Assembly: GCA_949893755.1 (NCBI GenBank)
Contig: CATLCV010000034.1
Span: forward strand, 1-33,622
Origin: an uncultured Lachnospiraceae bacterium
GTDB taxonomy: Bacteria > Bacillota > Clostridia > Lachnospirales > Lachnospiraceae
Direction of reading: 5' to 3'
Length of the DNA: 33,622 nt
This document shows, in pieces, positions 16,004 to 25,103 of this stretch (position 1 is its first letter; every line of letters begins with the position of its first letter). Position numbers and translations under genes: made by a program. The notes beneath the pieces are model-generated. The model searched no databases. It was not told the origin of the DNA and was given only the letters and a program-made list of their open reading frames with translations.

Positions 16004-17761
16004 ATGGAAAGAAAAAAACTTCCAATAGGAATAGAATTTTTTGATAATTTTAAAAAAGATAATTTTTACTATGTGGATAAAACAGGTTTCATCCGGGATC
16101 TGATGAATACGAGGGGAAGCGTTAATCTGTTTACAAGACCCAGACGGTTTGGAAAAAGTTTAAATATGGATATGTTGAAAACTTTTTTTGAATTTGGAAC
16201 TGACCCGGCCTTATTTCAGAGTTTGGAAATTTCGAAAGAAACGGCTCTCTGTGAGCAGTATATGGGAAAATATCCTGTTATTTCTATCAGTCTCAAAGAT
16301 GTTGAAGGAACCGATTTTCAGATTGCATATGATATGCTGGGAAGTATTATCAGCGAAGAAGCCGGACGCTTCGGATTTCTTTTAGAAAGCCCCAGACTGA
16401 CACAGGCTGAGAAGAAAAAGCTAAATCGTTTGATAGAGGGAGAATTTGAAAAAGCTTTTTCTCTTCATAGCAGTTTAAGGCTTTTAACACAATTACTTTT
16501 TAAACATTATGGAATTCCTGTGATTGTCTTAATAGACGAGTATGATGTTCCGTTGGATAAAGCATATCAGGATGGCTTTTATAATGAAATGGTCAGGTTA
16601 ATCCGCTCTCTGTTCAGTCAAGTATTTAAAACAAATAAAAGCTTGCATTTTGCTGTTATAACAGGATGTTTGAGGATCGCAAAAGAGAGCATTTTTACAG
16701 GGTTGAATAATTTTAAAGTAAGAACGATATCTGATGTGCGTTATGCAGAGTATTTCGGATTTACAGCAGATGAGGTCAGAGAGTTGCTTCACTATTATGG
16801 TTTAGATGAAAAGTTTGATATAATGAAAGAATGGTATGATGGATACAGATTTGGTCAGATTGATGTCTATTGTCCATGGGACGTGATCAATCAGTGTGAT
16901 AAATTCCTGGAAGCAGAAGATGCTCCAATGGAGGCTCATTGGGAGAATTGCAGCAGTAACGCAATTGTTCAGGATATCATTGAAACGGCAAATGAAACAA
17001 CAAAAAGCCAAATAGAATCTCTGATTTCCGGAGAAGTGGTAGAGAAAATACTGATACCGGAACTGACATATACGGATCTTGACAGCGAAGATGATGAGAT
17101 ACGGCAGACCTATCTGTGGAGTGTACTATTTGCAGCTGGATACCTGACAGATGCCGGCAAGCCGGAGAACAGCATCCACAGACTTGTGATTCCAAACCTG
17201 GAAGTACGCGGAATCTATGAAAAAAGGATTCGTTCCTGGTTTAAATCTGAGATTACAAGCGATACATCCAGATGGATAAAGTTCTGTGAGGCTGTAAAGT
17301 CCGGAAATTATATTGACTTCCAGCAATTATTTAATGAATTCATGTCCGTATCGATTAGTATCAGAGATACATTTGTAAAAAAGGAAATGAAAGAAAACTT
17401 GCCCGCAGGGAAAGCGACCACTAAGGATTCCAAAAAACAGAATCCAAGTGTCTGCTTTTATCACGGAATGCTATTAGGCCTATTGCGGGCCGAAGGAAGC
17501 TGGAGTATCAAATCGAATGCAGAATCCGGTTCCGGGTATACAGATATAAAATTGGAAGTTCCAGCGAACAAAGTAGGGTGTATAATCGAAGTAAAATATG
17601 CGGAAAATGGAACTTTTGATCAGGCTTGCAACGAAGCGATGAAACAAATTGAAAATGGAGGATATACTGAGGTTTTAAAACAAGATGGTATGAAAACAAT
17701 TCATAAATATGGAATTGCATGCTATAAAAAAAGTTGTAAAATTTGCTATGAATTAGAGTAA
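16004..17761 (+). CDS. AAA-ATPase-like / PD-(D/E)XK nuclease family protein
   Basis: 585-residue protein of the AAA-ATPase_like plus PDDEXK_9 (formerly DUF1703) type. The N-terminus has IGIEFFDNF and YYVDKTGFI, then a non-standard P-loop in RPRRFGKSLNMDML near residue 47. The Walker B is VLIDEYD near 178. The C-terminal nuclease-like core has GYTDIKLEV (Asp) and CIIEVKY (Glu-x-Lys) near 525-545. These proteins are common in gut anaerobes, often in many copies; a mobile or defence role has been suggested but is not proven. Start 16004 is chosen from MERKKLPIG and AAGGAGG upstream; the frame is open from 15938. It is much more AT-rich than its neighbours, suggesting transfer. Confidence 0.88.
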   Translation: MERKKLPIGIEFFDNFKKDNFYYVDKTGFIRDLMNTRGSVNLFTRPRRFGKSLNMDMLKTFFEFGTDPALFQSLEISKETALCEQYMGKYPVISISLKDVEGTDFQIAYDMLGSIISEEAGRFGFLLESPRLTQAEKKKLNRLIEGEFEKAFSLHSSLRLLTQLLFKHYGIPVIVLIDEYDVPLDKAYQDGFYNEMVRLIRSLFSQVFKTNKSLHFAVITGCLRIAKESIFTGLNNFKVRTISDVRYAEYFGFTADEVRELLHYYGLDEKFDIMKEWYDGYRFGQIDVYCPWDVINQCDKFLEAEDAPMEAHWENCSSNAIVQDIIETANETTKSQIESLISGEVVEKILIPELTYTDLDSEDDEIRQTYLWSVLFAAGYLTDAGKPENSIHRLVIPNLEVRGIYEKRIRSWFKSEITSDTSRWIKFCEAVKSGNYIDFQQLFNEFMSVSISIRDTFVKKEMKENLPAGKATTKDSKKQNPSVCFYHGMLLGLLRAEGSWSIKSNAESGSGYTDIKLEVPANKVGCIIEVKYAENGTFDQACNEAMKQIENGGYTEVLKQDGMKTIHKYGIACYKKSCKICYELE

Positions 17762-17782
17762 TTTCTCCTGATGCTTTTTAAA

Positions 17783-17832
17783 AAAACCTTTACAGACAGC
17801 CCTATCAGAACATCGCTGTCTGTAAAGGTTTT
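17783..17832. terminator. 18-bp perfect bidirectional terminator
   Basis: AAAACCTTTACAGACAGC (17783-17800) pairs perfectly with 17815-17832 across a 14-base loop. The A-run and T-run ends make it a terminator in both directions, between the converging AAA/PD-(D/E)XK gene and the Mrp gene. Confidence 0.9.
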
Positions 17833-17878
17833 ATACGCCCAACGAAACCAGCAGGGCATTCCCCATACAACAAACTGT

Positions 17879-18709
17879 TTACAGTTCTACCTCATCCAGA
17901 TACGGATTCTTCGCTTCATAAAACCGCTCTTCTTCCACCACTTCTGCGATTGCCGGATCGATCGGCATCCTGCCGAGTACGGGCACGCCCAGTTCTCCCG
18001 CAATCTCGTCAATATGGCTTTCTCCGAAGATCCTAAGCTCTTTGCCGCAGTCCGGGCATTTTACGTAGCTGTAGTTCTCCACAATGCCAAGCACCGGAAT
18101 GTTCATCTGCCTTGCCATGTTGTATGCCTTTTTGACGATCATCTGCACCAGATCCTGGGGCGAGGTCACGATCACCACTCCGTCTACCGGAAGCGACTGG
18201 AATACGGTCAGCGGTACATCCCCGGTTCCGGGCGGCATATCCACGAACAGATAATCCAGGTCGTCCCAGATCACATCCGACCAGAACTGAGTCACCACAC
18301 CTGCGATGATCGGTCCCCGCCAGATCACCGGCGCGTCCTCATCCTCCAGAAGCAGGTTCACGGACATGATCCTTGTCCCGTCCTTGGCGATACAGGGGTA
18401 GATTCCTTCCTCTGTTCCCTTTGCCTGCTCGTGGATTCCGTACATCTTGGGGATGGAGGGTCCCGTGATATCCGCGTCCAGGATTCCTACGTTATAGCCT
18501 TTTTCCTTCATCATGCGTGCCAGAGACGCAGTCACCAGGGACTTTCCGACACCACCCTTCCCGCTGATGACCCCGATCACCTTCTTCACATTAGAATAAG
18601 CATTGGCCGGAGCCCGCAGATCCTCTTTTTTGCTCTCACAGCTTCCGGCATGCGCACATCCCGCACAGGACTCCTCCGTGCATCCGCCGTTATTTACTTC
18701 TTCTGCCAT
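17879..18709 (-). CDS. Mrp/NBP35 family FeS cluster carrier ATPase
   Basis: P-loop ATPase that carries and transfers [4Fe-4S] clusters. The deviant Walker A is GKGGVGKS near residue 50. Other hallmarks are DADITGPSIP near 80, FVDMPPGTGD near 155, TSPQDLV near 182 and the cluster-binding CPDC near 218. It is 276 residues. The N-terminus is Cys-rich (four Cys within the first 25 residues), as in NBP35-type members, giving a possible second cluster site. It has its own promoter and is separated from the yfcC gene by the palindrome at 18896-18979. Which apo-proteins it serves is not shown here. Confidence 0.93.
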   Translation of the reverse strand: MAEEVNNGGCTEESCAGCAHAGSCESKKEDLRAPANAYSNVKKVIGVISGKGGVGKSLVTASLARMMKEKGYNVGILDADITGPSIPKMYGIHEQAKGTEEGIYPCIAKDGTRIMSVNLLLEDEDAPVIWRGPIIAGVVTQFWSDVIWDDLDYLFVDMPPGTGDVPLTVFQSLPVDGVVIVTSPQDLVQMIVKKAYNMARQMNIPVLGIVENYSYVKCPDCGKELRIFGESHIDEIAGELGVPVLGRMPIDPAIAEVVEEERFYEAKNPYLDEVEL

Positions 18710-18856
18710 ATCTTTTTACCTGCACTTTCTTTTTTAATAGTGATAGATTCCTATAAATCCTCTGCTCCTGGGTTTATCTGAACCTGTCCCTTATTATAGT
18801 CTGTCACCGATTCTCGCAGGAAAATTGGTGACCTTCTTGCGCATCGGCGCAATTCC

Positions 18857-18885
18857 ATTATAACAGAATTTACGCAGATAGACAC
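18857..18885 (-). promoter_or_regulatory. Possible promoter of the Mrp gene, followed by leader hairpins
   Basis: On the minus strand GTGTCT (18880-18885) and TATAAT (18857-18862) are 17 bases apart. The -35 is weak (3 of 6), the -10 perfect. The leader of about 140 bases contains TTGCGC/GCGCAA with loop CGAT (18837-18852) and a longer stem built on GTCACC/GGTGAC (about 18805-18834). Confidence 0.5.
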
Positions 18886-18895
18886 TATTTTCTTA

Positions 18896-18979
18896 AAATT
18901 TTCTAACTGTACGGATTTTGCGAATGGATGCGCAGGTTGGATGATCTTTAGATCATCCAACCGTACAGTTAGAAAATTT
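18896..18979. repeat. 84-base nested palindrome, possible three-way junction
   Basis: The outer arms are 18896-18914 and 18961-18979, a perfect 19-bp inverted repeat ending CTGTACGG and CCGTACAG. Inside is a perfect 12-bp hairpin, GGTTGGATGATC (18935-18946), loop TTTA, GATCATCCAACC (18951-18962). It shares two C bases with the outer stem. A short arm TGCG/CGCA (18919-18934) fills the other side. It lies between the yfcC stop and the Mrp promoter. It could end the iadA-yfcC transcript, but no clean T-run follows the outer stem, and the symmetry is more elaborate than a normal terminator. Confidence 0.85.
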
Positions 18980-18996
18980 ACATATCTGCCCTTTCT

Positions 18997-20508
18997 CTAA
19001 AATCCGATCAGCACCGCGATCACCATGACCAGAGATGCTACCGCAAATAACACGCCCTGCATCTTGATCTGGAACTTCGCCCATTTTCCCCATTCCAGCT
19101 TCGCAACACCGAGTGTTCCGAGCAGACATCCGGAGGTCGGCACGATCAGATTGGAAAATGCGTCTCCCAGCTGGAATGCCAGGACAGACGTCTGCCGGGA
19201 TACACCCACCAGGTCTGACAGGGGCGCCATGATCGGCATGGTCAGCGCTGCCTGTCCGGAACCAGATACCACGAAGAAATTGAATACCGTCTGGAACACA
19301 TACATCAGCCATGCGGAGATGACGGCCGGGAAGTTCTGCATTCCGCTGCTGATCCCATGGAGGATCGTATTGAGCACCGTGGGGGAGGACGCGTCCGTTC
19401 CGCCCAGGATGATGATGATCCCCTGCGCCATGCCGACAACCAGCGCCGCACCTACCAGATCCGCCGCACCGCTCTGGAAGGAAGATGCAATGTCGTTGAC
19501 ACGCATATCATTCAGCTTGAAGATCACGGCAATGATACCGGATACCAGCCCCATCACAAAGAACTGTGACGCGATCTCCGGAATATAGAACCCTTTTGCC
19601 ACAACGCCCCATACCGTCCAGATCATGGTCGCCAGGATCACCAGCAGGATCAGCTTGTGGCCCAGCCGGAAGTCCGCTTTTTTCTCATCATTTCCTTCAA
19701 ACTCCTCTCTGTACCGGGCGTCGCTGTCATAGGCAACCGATATCCTGGGATCTTTTTTGATCTTGGCCGCATAGACCATGGTAAATGCCATCCCGATTCC
19801 CGTAAATACGAACCAGAGCACGATACGGAAGCCCGCGCCGGAGAGTACCGGAACCTCCGCGATCCCCTGCGCGATGGCCAGACTGAACGGATTCATCCAG
19901 GAAGCCCCGAATCCGATCTGGGTCGCACAGTATGTCACACAGACTCCTACCACCGCGTCATATCCCATGGCAATGAACATGGGCACCAGAATCATGGCAA
20001 AGGGGATCGCCTCCTCGCCCATTCCAAAGACCGCGCCTCCCAGAGAGAACAGGGCAAACAGTACGGGGATCAGGTATTTTTCCGTGCCCTTGGTCTTTTC
20101 GATCATGGCCAGGATCCCCTGATCCACGGCTCCTGTTTTCAGCACGATCCCGAAGGCTCCGCCGATGACCAGGATAAATGCCACGATTCCCACTGCGGAA
20201 CCCCATTTATCCCCGACAGTCAGCCCTTCAAATACATAGTTCAGGATTCCCTGTCCGCCGAAATCCTCGGTTCCGAATATGGGGGCTGTATGGGTCATCT
20301 TTTTGCCGTTCTCATCCGTCACATACTGGAAGCTCTCCGGATCCAGCACGGTCCTGGTCTTCTCCTCCCCATTCTGCATATAAGTGATCTCTTTTGTCTC
20401 ATACTGCCCCAGCGGGACAAACAGCGTCAAAACCGCCGCAAATAAAATCACAAAGAAAATGATCACATAGGTATGCGGCATCTGTATCGTTCTTTTTTTC
20501 GTTTCCAT
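18997..20508 (-). CDS. YfcC family membrane transporter
   Basis: 503-residue polytopic membrane protein. The first membrane segment (about 13-32) follows IQMPHTYVIIFFVI and ends at the family phrase FVPLGQYE. A soluble loop of about 60 residues comes next, then roughly ten more segments. FGMGEEAIPFAMILVPM, GASWMNPFSLAIAQGIAEVP and SGSGQAALTMPIMAPLSD match the YfcC/ion-transporter pattern of two re-entrant hairpin regions. The family is annotated as putative basic amino acid or C4-type carriers; the substrate is not proven. It follows iadA by 63 bases on the same strand with GGAGAG 6 bases before the ATG. The pairing suggests transport of dipeptides or of the released amino acids. Confidence 0.9.
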   Translation of the reverse strand: METKKRTIQMPHTYVIIFFVILFAAVLTLFVPLGQYETKEITYMQNGEEKTRTVLDPESFQYVTDENGKKMTHTAPIFGTEDFGGQGILNYVFEGLTVGDKWGSAVGIVAFILVIGGAFGIVLKTGAVDQGILAMIEKTKGTEKYLIPVLFALFSLGGAVFGMGEEAIPFAMILVPMFIAMGYDAVVGVCVTYCATQIGFGASWMNPFSLAIAQGIAEVPVLSGAGFRIVLWFVFTGIGMAFTMVYAAKIKKDPRISVAYDSDARYREEFEGNDEKKADFRLGHKLILLVILATMIWTVWGVVAKGFYIPEIASQFFVMGLVSGIIAVIFKLNDMRVNDIASSFQSGAADLVGAALVVGMAQGIIIILGGTDASSPTVLNTILHGISSGMQNFPAVISAWLMYVFQTVFNFFVVSGSGQAALTMPIMAPLSDLVGVSRQTSVLAFQLGDAFSNLIVPTSGCLLGTLGVAKLEWGKWAKFQIKMQGVLFAVASLVMVIAVLIGF

Positions 20509-20571
20509 CCATTACTCTCCATTCATTTTTTAATTTCTTTCGTACTGTTCCGTTGTTCTTCCAAATCCGTT

Positions 20572-21777
20572 CTATCCCTTCACGGATACGCCCGCGATTC
20601 CGTCTGATTCGAACGTTCCTTTTCGGACAGCCGTCTTTTGGTATACCATGAGCTTTCCCTTTGCCATCACAGTATCTATGTCCATGGTATCCTCCTCCAC
20701 AAGCACCAGGTCGGCATCCTTTTCCACGGCGATACGCCCCTTTTGCGTGAGCTTTAACAGATCCGCGGGGTTTGATGTCACCGTTTTCAGCGCCTGGGTC
20801 AGACCCACATGGTCTGTCAGGACCGCGTCCCGGACCTCCCGGTACAGGGAGCTTACTTTTCCCACCCCCAGCCCGGCAAATTCCCCGCTTTTGCTGAAAA
20901 TCGGGATACTGCCCTGTCCGTCTGAGGAAAATGTGATCTGATGCTCCGGCACTCCGGCATCCAGCATCATTTTCAGGCCGGTGCTTGCTTTTACCTCATC
21001 CTCTTCCAGAAAATCCGGATCCGAGCTTGTCGTCAGATCCACAAAGCCTCCCAGGGTTTTCGCATAATCGATACCGTCATGTAAAAGCCGGGTGCTCCGG
21101 TTGATATGGGTAGGCAGCATATTGGCGGCCGGTATCTCCGTCTCCTCCGCCACATAGCGCAGGTACGAGAGCATCCGCTTCCCGTCCCCCATGTGGATAT
21201 TCACCAGTCCAGCCTTCCCGGAAAGGATCCCGCCGACTCTCGTGTCCCCCACGATCTTCGCGAATCCCTCTTTTGTGGGCTGGGAGGAACGGTGGTCGGA
21301 AATGGCGATCTCCCCGCAGCCTATTACCTTGTCGATGAGGATCAGATCATCCACCAGATTCCCTGTCAGCGTACGCACCGGAATCTGGTACGATCCTGAA
21401 TAAATGTACGCGGTGATCCCCTCCTCCTCCAGCCCTCTGGCCTTTGCCAGGAGTGACGCCATATTCCGCGTCGTGCCGTCGGTTCCCAGACAGCCCACAA
21501 CCGTAGTCACCCCGCCCATGGTGATATCCGTGAGCATGATCTCCGGCGTCCTCGTGTGATAGCTCCCCTCTCCGCCGCCTCCCAGGATATGTACATGGCA
21601 GTCTATGAATCCTGGGAACAGCAGCATGCCTGTCCCGTCGATCGTGCGGACATCATATTCCCCGACAGCCGGAATATGGGGCGCGATCTTTAAAATCCTG
21701 GAATCGGCTGTCAGAACATCCTGTACTCCCAGTTCTTCCGGTGCAAATACCTTTGCGTTCCGGATCAGTGTCAGCAT
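20572..21777 (-). CDS. iadA: Isoaspartyl dipeptidase (beta-aspartyl peptidase)
   Basis: Zinc amidohydrolase that cleaves beta-aspartyl dipeptides, which arise from damaged proteins. The 401 residues match E. coli IadA throughout by eye. Metal and substrate motifs seen are PGFIDCHVHILGG (HxH) near residue 60, GSYQIPV near 135, SDHRSSQPT near 160, NIHMGDGKRM near 193, THINR near 222 and SSDGQGS near 285 (catalytic Asp). It ends VRKGTFESDG, close to the E. coli C-terminus. AAGGAGGAG precedes the ATG, and a consensus-like promoter lies upstream. It is the first gene of an operon with yfcC. Confidence 0.94.
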   Translation of the reverse strand: MLTLIRNAKVFAPEELGVQDVLTADSRILKIAPHIPAVGEYDVRTIDGTGMLLFPGFIDCHVHILGGGGEGSYHTRTPEIMLTDITMGGVTTVVGCLGTDGTTRNMASLLAKARGLEEEGITAYIYSGSYQIPVRTLTGNLVDDLILIDKVIGCGEIAISDHRSSQPTKEGFAKIVGDTRVGGILSGKAGLVNIHMGDGKRMLSYLRYVAEETEIPAANMLPTHINRSTRLLHDGIDYAKTLGGFVDLTTSSDPDFLEEDEVKASTGLKMMLDAGVPEHQITFSSDGQGSIPIFSKSGEFAGLGVGKVSSLYREVRDAVLTDHVGLTQALKTVTSNPADLLKLTQKGRIAVEKDADLVLVEEDTMDIDTVMAKGKLMVYQKTAVRKGTFESDGIAGVSVKG

Positions 21778-21845
21778 GGTTTTTCTCCTCCTTCCCGTCC
21801 TGTTTCTCTGCTGTTTTATACTCCTACATATTTACTTTTAGTTAT

Positions 21846-21874
21846 AGTATACTCGTAAAAATCCGGGTTATCAA
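21846..21874 (-). promoter_or_regulatory. Predicted promoter of the iadA-yfcC operon
   Basis: On the minus strand TTGATA (21869-21874) and TATACT (21846-21851) are 17 bases apart, about 70 bases before the iadA start. Each hexamer matches consensus at five of six positions. Confidence 0.75.
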
Positions 21875-21947
21875 TCACTTTTTCATCCTTGTATTTCCCT
21901 TTTAATAACAAATTGCCTTATTGATCACATAAAATTGTTCTCATACC

Positions 21948-21981
21948 AAAAAAGAGACCTTCCAAACCTGGAAAGTCTCTC
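21948..21981 (-). terminator. Terminator of the yceD-rpmF transcript
   Basis: On the minus strand AGAGACTTTCC, loop, GGAAGGTCTCT, then TTTTTTGG. One pair in the stem is G-T. It begins about 10 bases after the rpmF stop. Confidence 0.88.
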
Positions 21982-21991
21982 TCCTCCGTCA

Positions 21992-22171
21992 TTAATCAAC
22001 GGAAATGATTTCTTTTTTGTTGTATGAGCCGCATGCCTTACATACTCTGTGAGGCATCATAAGTTCTCCGCACTTGCTGCACTTTACCAGGTTCGGAGCG
22101 CTCATCTTCCAATTAGCTCTTCTCTTGTCTCTTCTGGCTTTTGAAGATTTATTTTTTGGACAGATCGACAT
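21992..22171 (-). CDS. rpmF: 50S ribosomal protein bL32
   Basis: 59-residue ribosomal protein, read directly from the minus strand. It begins MSICPKNKSSKARRDKRRAN and has the zinc-binding cysteines CSKC (31, 34) and CKAC (44, 47). This is the C+ form of L32, usual in Clostridia. GGAGG lies 8 bases before the ATG, and the gene starts 3 bases after the yceD-like stop codon, so the two are translated together. The pairing is conserved across bacteria. Confidence 0.97.
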   Translation of the reverse strand: MSICPKNKSSKARRDKRRANWKMSAPNLVKCSKCGELMMPHRVCKACGSYNKKEIISVD

Positions 22172-22174
22172 CGG

Positions 22175-22702
22175 TTACACCTCCTTAAAATTCTTAAACA
22201 ATTCACGGACAACGGACATCCTCGGGTCTAATCCCGTATCTTCGCAGTCACAGCTCCCTTGATTCAGGTTCTGGCCGCATACATTGCAGATTCCTCTGCA
22301 GTCTTCCCTGCAGAGCACCTTCTCCGGCCAGCACATCAAAATCTCCTGAAAGAGCATCTTGTCCACGTCAAGATGATATCCGTTGATAAAGTCAGATTCG
22401 TCGAATCCTTCTCTCAGTTCAGCATCCGAACACCCCAAATCCACATATCTGGTAAAATGAAGTGGAAACTCATACTCCACATCTTCCAGACAGCGGTCAC
22501 ATGGAATCCGAAGCGTAACCTTCCCATCCGCCTGAATCTGCAGCTCCCTGTCCTTCCTGTGCGTAACAGTCACATGTACCGGATCCTTATGGATCACCGG
22601 ATACGCCCCGGACTTCAGCTGAACAGAATCCAACTCTGGCAAAACCATCTCGTCTATGGGCCTATGCTGTTCTGATAGTACGCCTGACAGGTTCATCAAC
22701 AT
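22175..22702 (-). CDS. YceD family protein (DUF177)
   Basis: 175-residue DUF177 protein, encoded beside rpmF in most bacteria. The central phrase LRIPCDRCLEDVEYEF holds the conserved CxRCL motif. A C-terminal zinc-ribbon-like part has CRGICNVCGQNL and CDC. In plants and bacteria the family has been linked to 23S rRNA accumulation; the bacterial mechanism is not settled. AGGAG lies 9 bases before the ATG at 22702; an internal ATG at 22696 is possible. It has its own strong promoter and is translated just before L32. Confidence 0.93.
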   Translation of the reverse strand: MLMNLSGVLSEQHRPIDEMVLPELDSVQLKSGAYPVIHKDPVHVTVTHRKDRELQIQADGKVTLRIPCDRCLEDVEYEFPLHFTRYVDLGCSDAELREGFDESDFINGYHLDVDKMLFQEILMCWPEKVLCREDCRGICNVCGQNLNQGSCDCEDTGLDPRMSVVRELFKNFKEV

Positions 22703-22731
22703 TGCTGTTTACTCCTATTCATACCTAAATT

Positions 22732-22759
22732 ATTATATCACGAGAAATTGGTTTGTCAA
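22732..22759 (-). promoter_or_regulatory. Strong sigma-A promoter of yceD-rpmF
   Basis: On the minus strand a perfect TTGACA (22754-22759), 16-base spacer and perfect TATAAT (22732-22737), 29 bases before the yceD-like start. It suggests high constitutive expression, fitting a ribosomal protein gene. Confidence 0.92.
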
Positions 22760-22791
22760 CCAAAAAATCAGGTTTTCGGAAAAAATCTTAA

Positions 22792-22836
22792 CGATTTGCT
22801 GCGGTTCACCGTTGACCGGCGAACCGCAGCGAATCG
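22792..22836 (-). terminator. Terminator after ackA
   Basis: On the minus strand CGATTCGCTGCGGTTC pairs with GAACCGCAGCAAATCG (one mismatch) across a 13-base loop, followed by TTAAGATTTTTT. It begins just after the ackA stop and would insulate the yceD promoter. Confidence 0.8.
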
Positions 22837-22841
22837 TCATA

Positions 22842-24035
22842 TTATTTTACAAGAGCTACCGTCTCTCTTGCGATCGCCAGTTCTTCGTTGGTCGGAACGA
22901 CCAGAACCTTTACCCTGGAATCCGGAGTGGAGATGATCACTTCCTCGCCCCGCTTTGCATTGGCCTCTTTATCGATCTCGATACCCAGATATCCCAGATA
23001 TCCGCAGATCCTCTCACGCATCGCCCCGTCATTTTCACCGATGCCCGCGGTAAATACGATGTTGTCCACACCGTTCATCGCTGCTGCGTAAGCCCCTACA
23101 TATTTTGCCACTCTGTAGCCGAATACCTCCAGAGCGATCTGAGCCGGCTTTTTGCCTTCTTCCGCTGCCGCGCACAGATCACGGAAATCGCTGGATACGC
23201 CGTCGGAAAGTCCGTATACACCGGATTCCTTGTTCAGCATCTTCATCAGTCCCGCAACATCCAGGTTTTCCTTCTTTGCAATAAATTCCAGGATCGCCGG
23301 GTCAATGTCACCGGAACGGGTTCCCATCACCAGACCTTCCAGCGGGGTCAGACCCATGGAGGTGTCTACGGACTTTCCGTTCAGCACCGCACAGATGCTG
23401 GCGCCGTTTCCAAGATGGCACACAATGGTCTTCGTCGCGTCATAGGGAACCCCTACGATCTCCGCAACTCTCTTGGATACGAAGCTGTGGCTTGTTCCGT
23501 GGAAACCGTAGCGTCTTACTTTGTATTTGTCATAGTATGCATAGGGAAGACCGTACATATATGCCTTTTCCGGCATGGTCTGATGGAATGCCGTATCAAA
23601 TACGCCCACCATCGGGGTGCCTGGCATCAGCTTCTCACATGCGTTGATTCCGATCAGGTTTGCCGGGTTGTGCAGCGGCGCAAGGTCGTTGCACTCTTCC
23701 ACTGCTTTTTTCATTTCCTCTGTAATCACTGCGGAGGACGCAAATTTTTCTCCGCCATGTACGACACGGTGTCCCACCGCTCCGATCTCATCCAGGCTCT
23801 TGACTACGCCGGTCTGAGGATCCGTCAGGGCATCGATCACAAACTGGATGGCCTCGGTATGGGTCGGCATTGCCTTGTCAGACTTTACCTTTTCGCCGCC
23901 TGCCGGCTGATAGGTCAGGCTTCCGTCAATCCCGATCCGTTCGCAGAGTCCCTTTGCCAGGACTTCCTCGGAATCAGAATTGATCAACTGGAATTTTAAA
24001 GAAGAGCTACCGCAATTTATCACTAATACATTCAT
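22842..24035 (-). CDS. ackA: Acetate kinase
   Basis: Transfers phosphate from acetyl phosphate to ADP, giving acetate and ATP; cytosolic. The 397 residues have all the ASKHA landmarks: [17 protein letters not shown] at the N-terminus, [11 protein letters not shown] near 88, [10 protein letters not shown] near 146, [10 protein letters not shown] near 175, HLGNGASI near 206 and FTAGIGEND near 322. An AGGAGG and a closer AAGGAA precede the ATG. It lies 42 bases after pta on the same strand, so the acetate pathway is one operon read from the pta promoter. Confidence 0.98.
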   Translation of the reverse strand: MNVLVINCGSSSLKFQLINSDSEEVLAKGLCERIGIDGSLTYQPAGGEKVKSDKAMPTHTEAIQFVIDALTDPQTGVVKSLDEIGAVGHRVVHGGEKFASSAVITEEMKKAVEECNDLAPLHNPANLIGINACEKLMPGTPMVGVFDTAFHQTMPEKAYMYGLPYAYYDKYKVRRYGFHGTSHSFVSKRVAEIVGVPYDATKTIVCHLGNGASICAVLNGKSVDTSMGLTPLEGLVMGTRSGDIDPAILEFIAKKENLDVAGLMKMLNKESGVYGLSDGVSSDFRDLCAAAEEGKKPAQIALEVFGYRVAKYVGAYAAAMNGVDNIVFTAGIGENDGAMRERICGYLGYLGIEIDKEANAKRGEEVIISTPDSRVKVLVVPTNEELAIARETVALVK

Positions 24036-24077
24036 TTCCTTATGTTCCTCCTGATATTTATGATATCTTTCTGCTTT

Positions 24078-25070
24078 TTAACCCTGTGCCTGTACTGCTG
24101 TGATCGCAACCACACCTTCAATGTCTTCCGCGCTGCAGCCGCGGGACAGGTCGTTGACCGGAGCGGCAATTCCCTGGGTAAGCGGTCCGTAGGCCTCTGC
24201 CTTTGCCAGTCTCTGCGCCAGCTTGTATCCGATATTTCCCGCATCCAGATCCGGGAAGATCAATACATTGGCATGTCCTGCTACCGGGCTGCCCGGAGCC
24301 TTGGATTCTCCTACGGAAGGAACGATCGCCGCGTCAAGCTGCAGTTCGCCGTCCAGCTTCAATTCCGGCGCCAGTTCCTTTGCGATCCGGGTCGCTTCCA
24401 CGACCTTGTCCACGTCCGCATGCTTTGCGCTTCCCTTTGTAGAGTGGGAAAGCATTGCCACAACCGGCTCCTTGCCCGTCAGGATACGGAAGGACTCTGC
24501 GGAAGATACCGCGATGTTCGCCAGCTTCTCCGGATCCGGATTCTGCTCCAGACCGGAATCTCCGAAGATAAAGGTTCCGTCCGCGCCCATATCGCAGTTC
24601 GGAACTACGATCACGAAAAATGCGGAAACCAGCTTTGTGCCCGGTTTTGTCTTTAAGATCTGCAGGCAGGGGCGAAGGGTATCAGCCGTAGAATGGCACG
24701 CACCGGATACCATACCGTCTGCATCGCCCATCTTTACCATCATGACGCCGTAATACAGATAATTGTTCAGCAGAAGTTCCTTTGCCTGCTCCTCGGTCAT
24801 GCCCTTTTTCTGGCGTAATTCCACCAGCTTTGCGATGTAGCTCTCTGTCTTTTCGCTGGTCGCAGGATCCACGATGGTTGCCCCGGAAATATCATATCCG
24901 GCTCCCGTCTTCTCAATCTCTTCCTTGCTTCCCACCAGGATCAGCTTCGCTGTCCCTTCCTTCAAAACCGCCTCAGCAGCCTTGTAGGTTCTCTCGTCTT
25001 CCGTCTCCGGAAGTACGATCGTCTTAATGTCTGTCTTTGCTCTTGCTTTGATTTCATCAATAAATCCCAT
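24078..25070 (-). CDS. pta: Phosphate acetyltransferase
   Basis: Converts acetyl-CoA and phosphate to acetyl phosphate and CoA. The 330-residue short form has no N-terminal P-loop domain. Motifs are IVLPETEDERT near 19, GDADGMVSGACHSTADTLRP near 115, PNCDMGADGTFIFGDSG near 157 and VGESKAPGSPVAGHANVLIFPDLDAGNIGYK (split here) near 265-295. The start 25070 is chosen because MGFIDEIKARA is the family start and AAGGTGG lies 9 bases upstream; the frame is open to 25115. First gene of the pta-ackA operon, with its own promoter at 25104-25132. Confidence 0.97.
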   Translation of the reverse strand: MGFIDEIKARAKTDIKTIVLPETEDERTYKAAEAVLKEGTAKLILVGSKEEIEKTGAGYDISGATIVDPATSEKTESYIAKLVELRQKKGMTEEQAKELLLNNYLYYGVMMVKMGDADGMVSGACHSTADTLRPCLQILKTKPGTKLVSAFFVIVVPNCDMGADGTFIFGDSGLEQNPDPEKLANIAVSSAESFRILTGKEPVVAMLSHSTKGSAKHADVDKVVEATRIAKELAPELKLDGELQLDAAIVPSVGESKAPGSPVAGHANVLIFPDLDAGNIGYKLAQRLAKAEAYGPLTQGIAAPVNDLSRGCSAEDIEGVVAITAVQAQG

Positions 25071-25103
25071 AATTAAAAGCCACCTTTCCTTTTTCTGCCT
25101 ATT

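Noticed and set aside
22656..23999. 447-codon plus-strand open frame opposite ackA
   Set aside because: Antisense to a full AckA; no domain or start signal.
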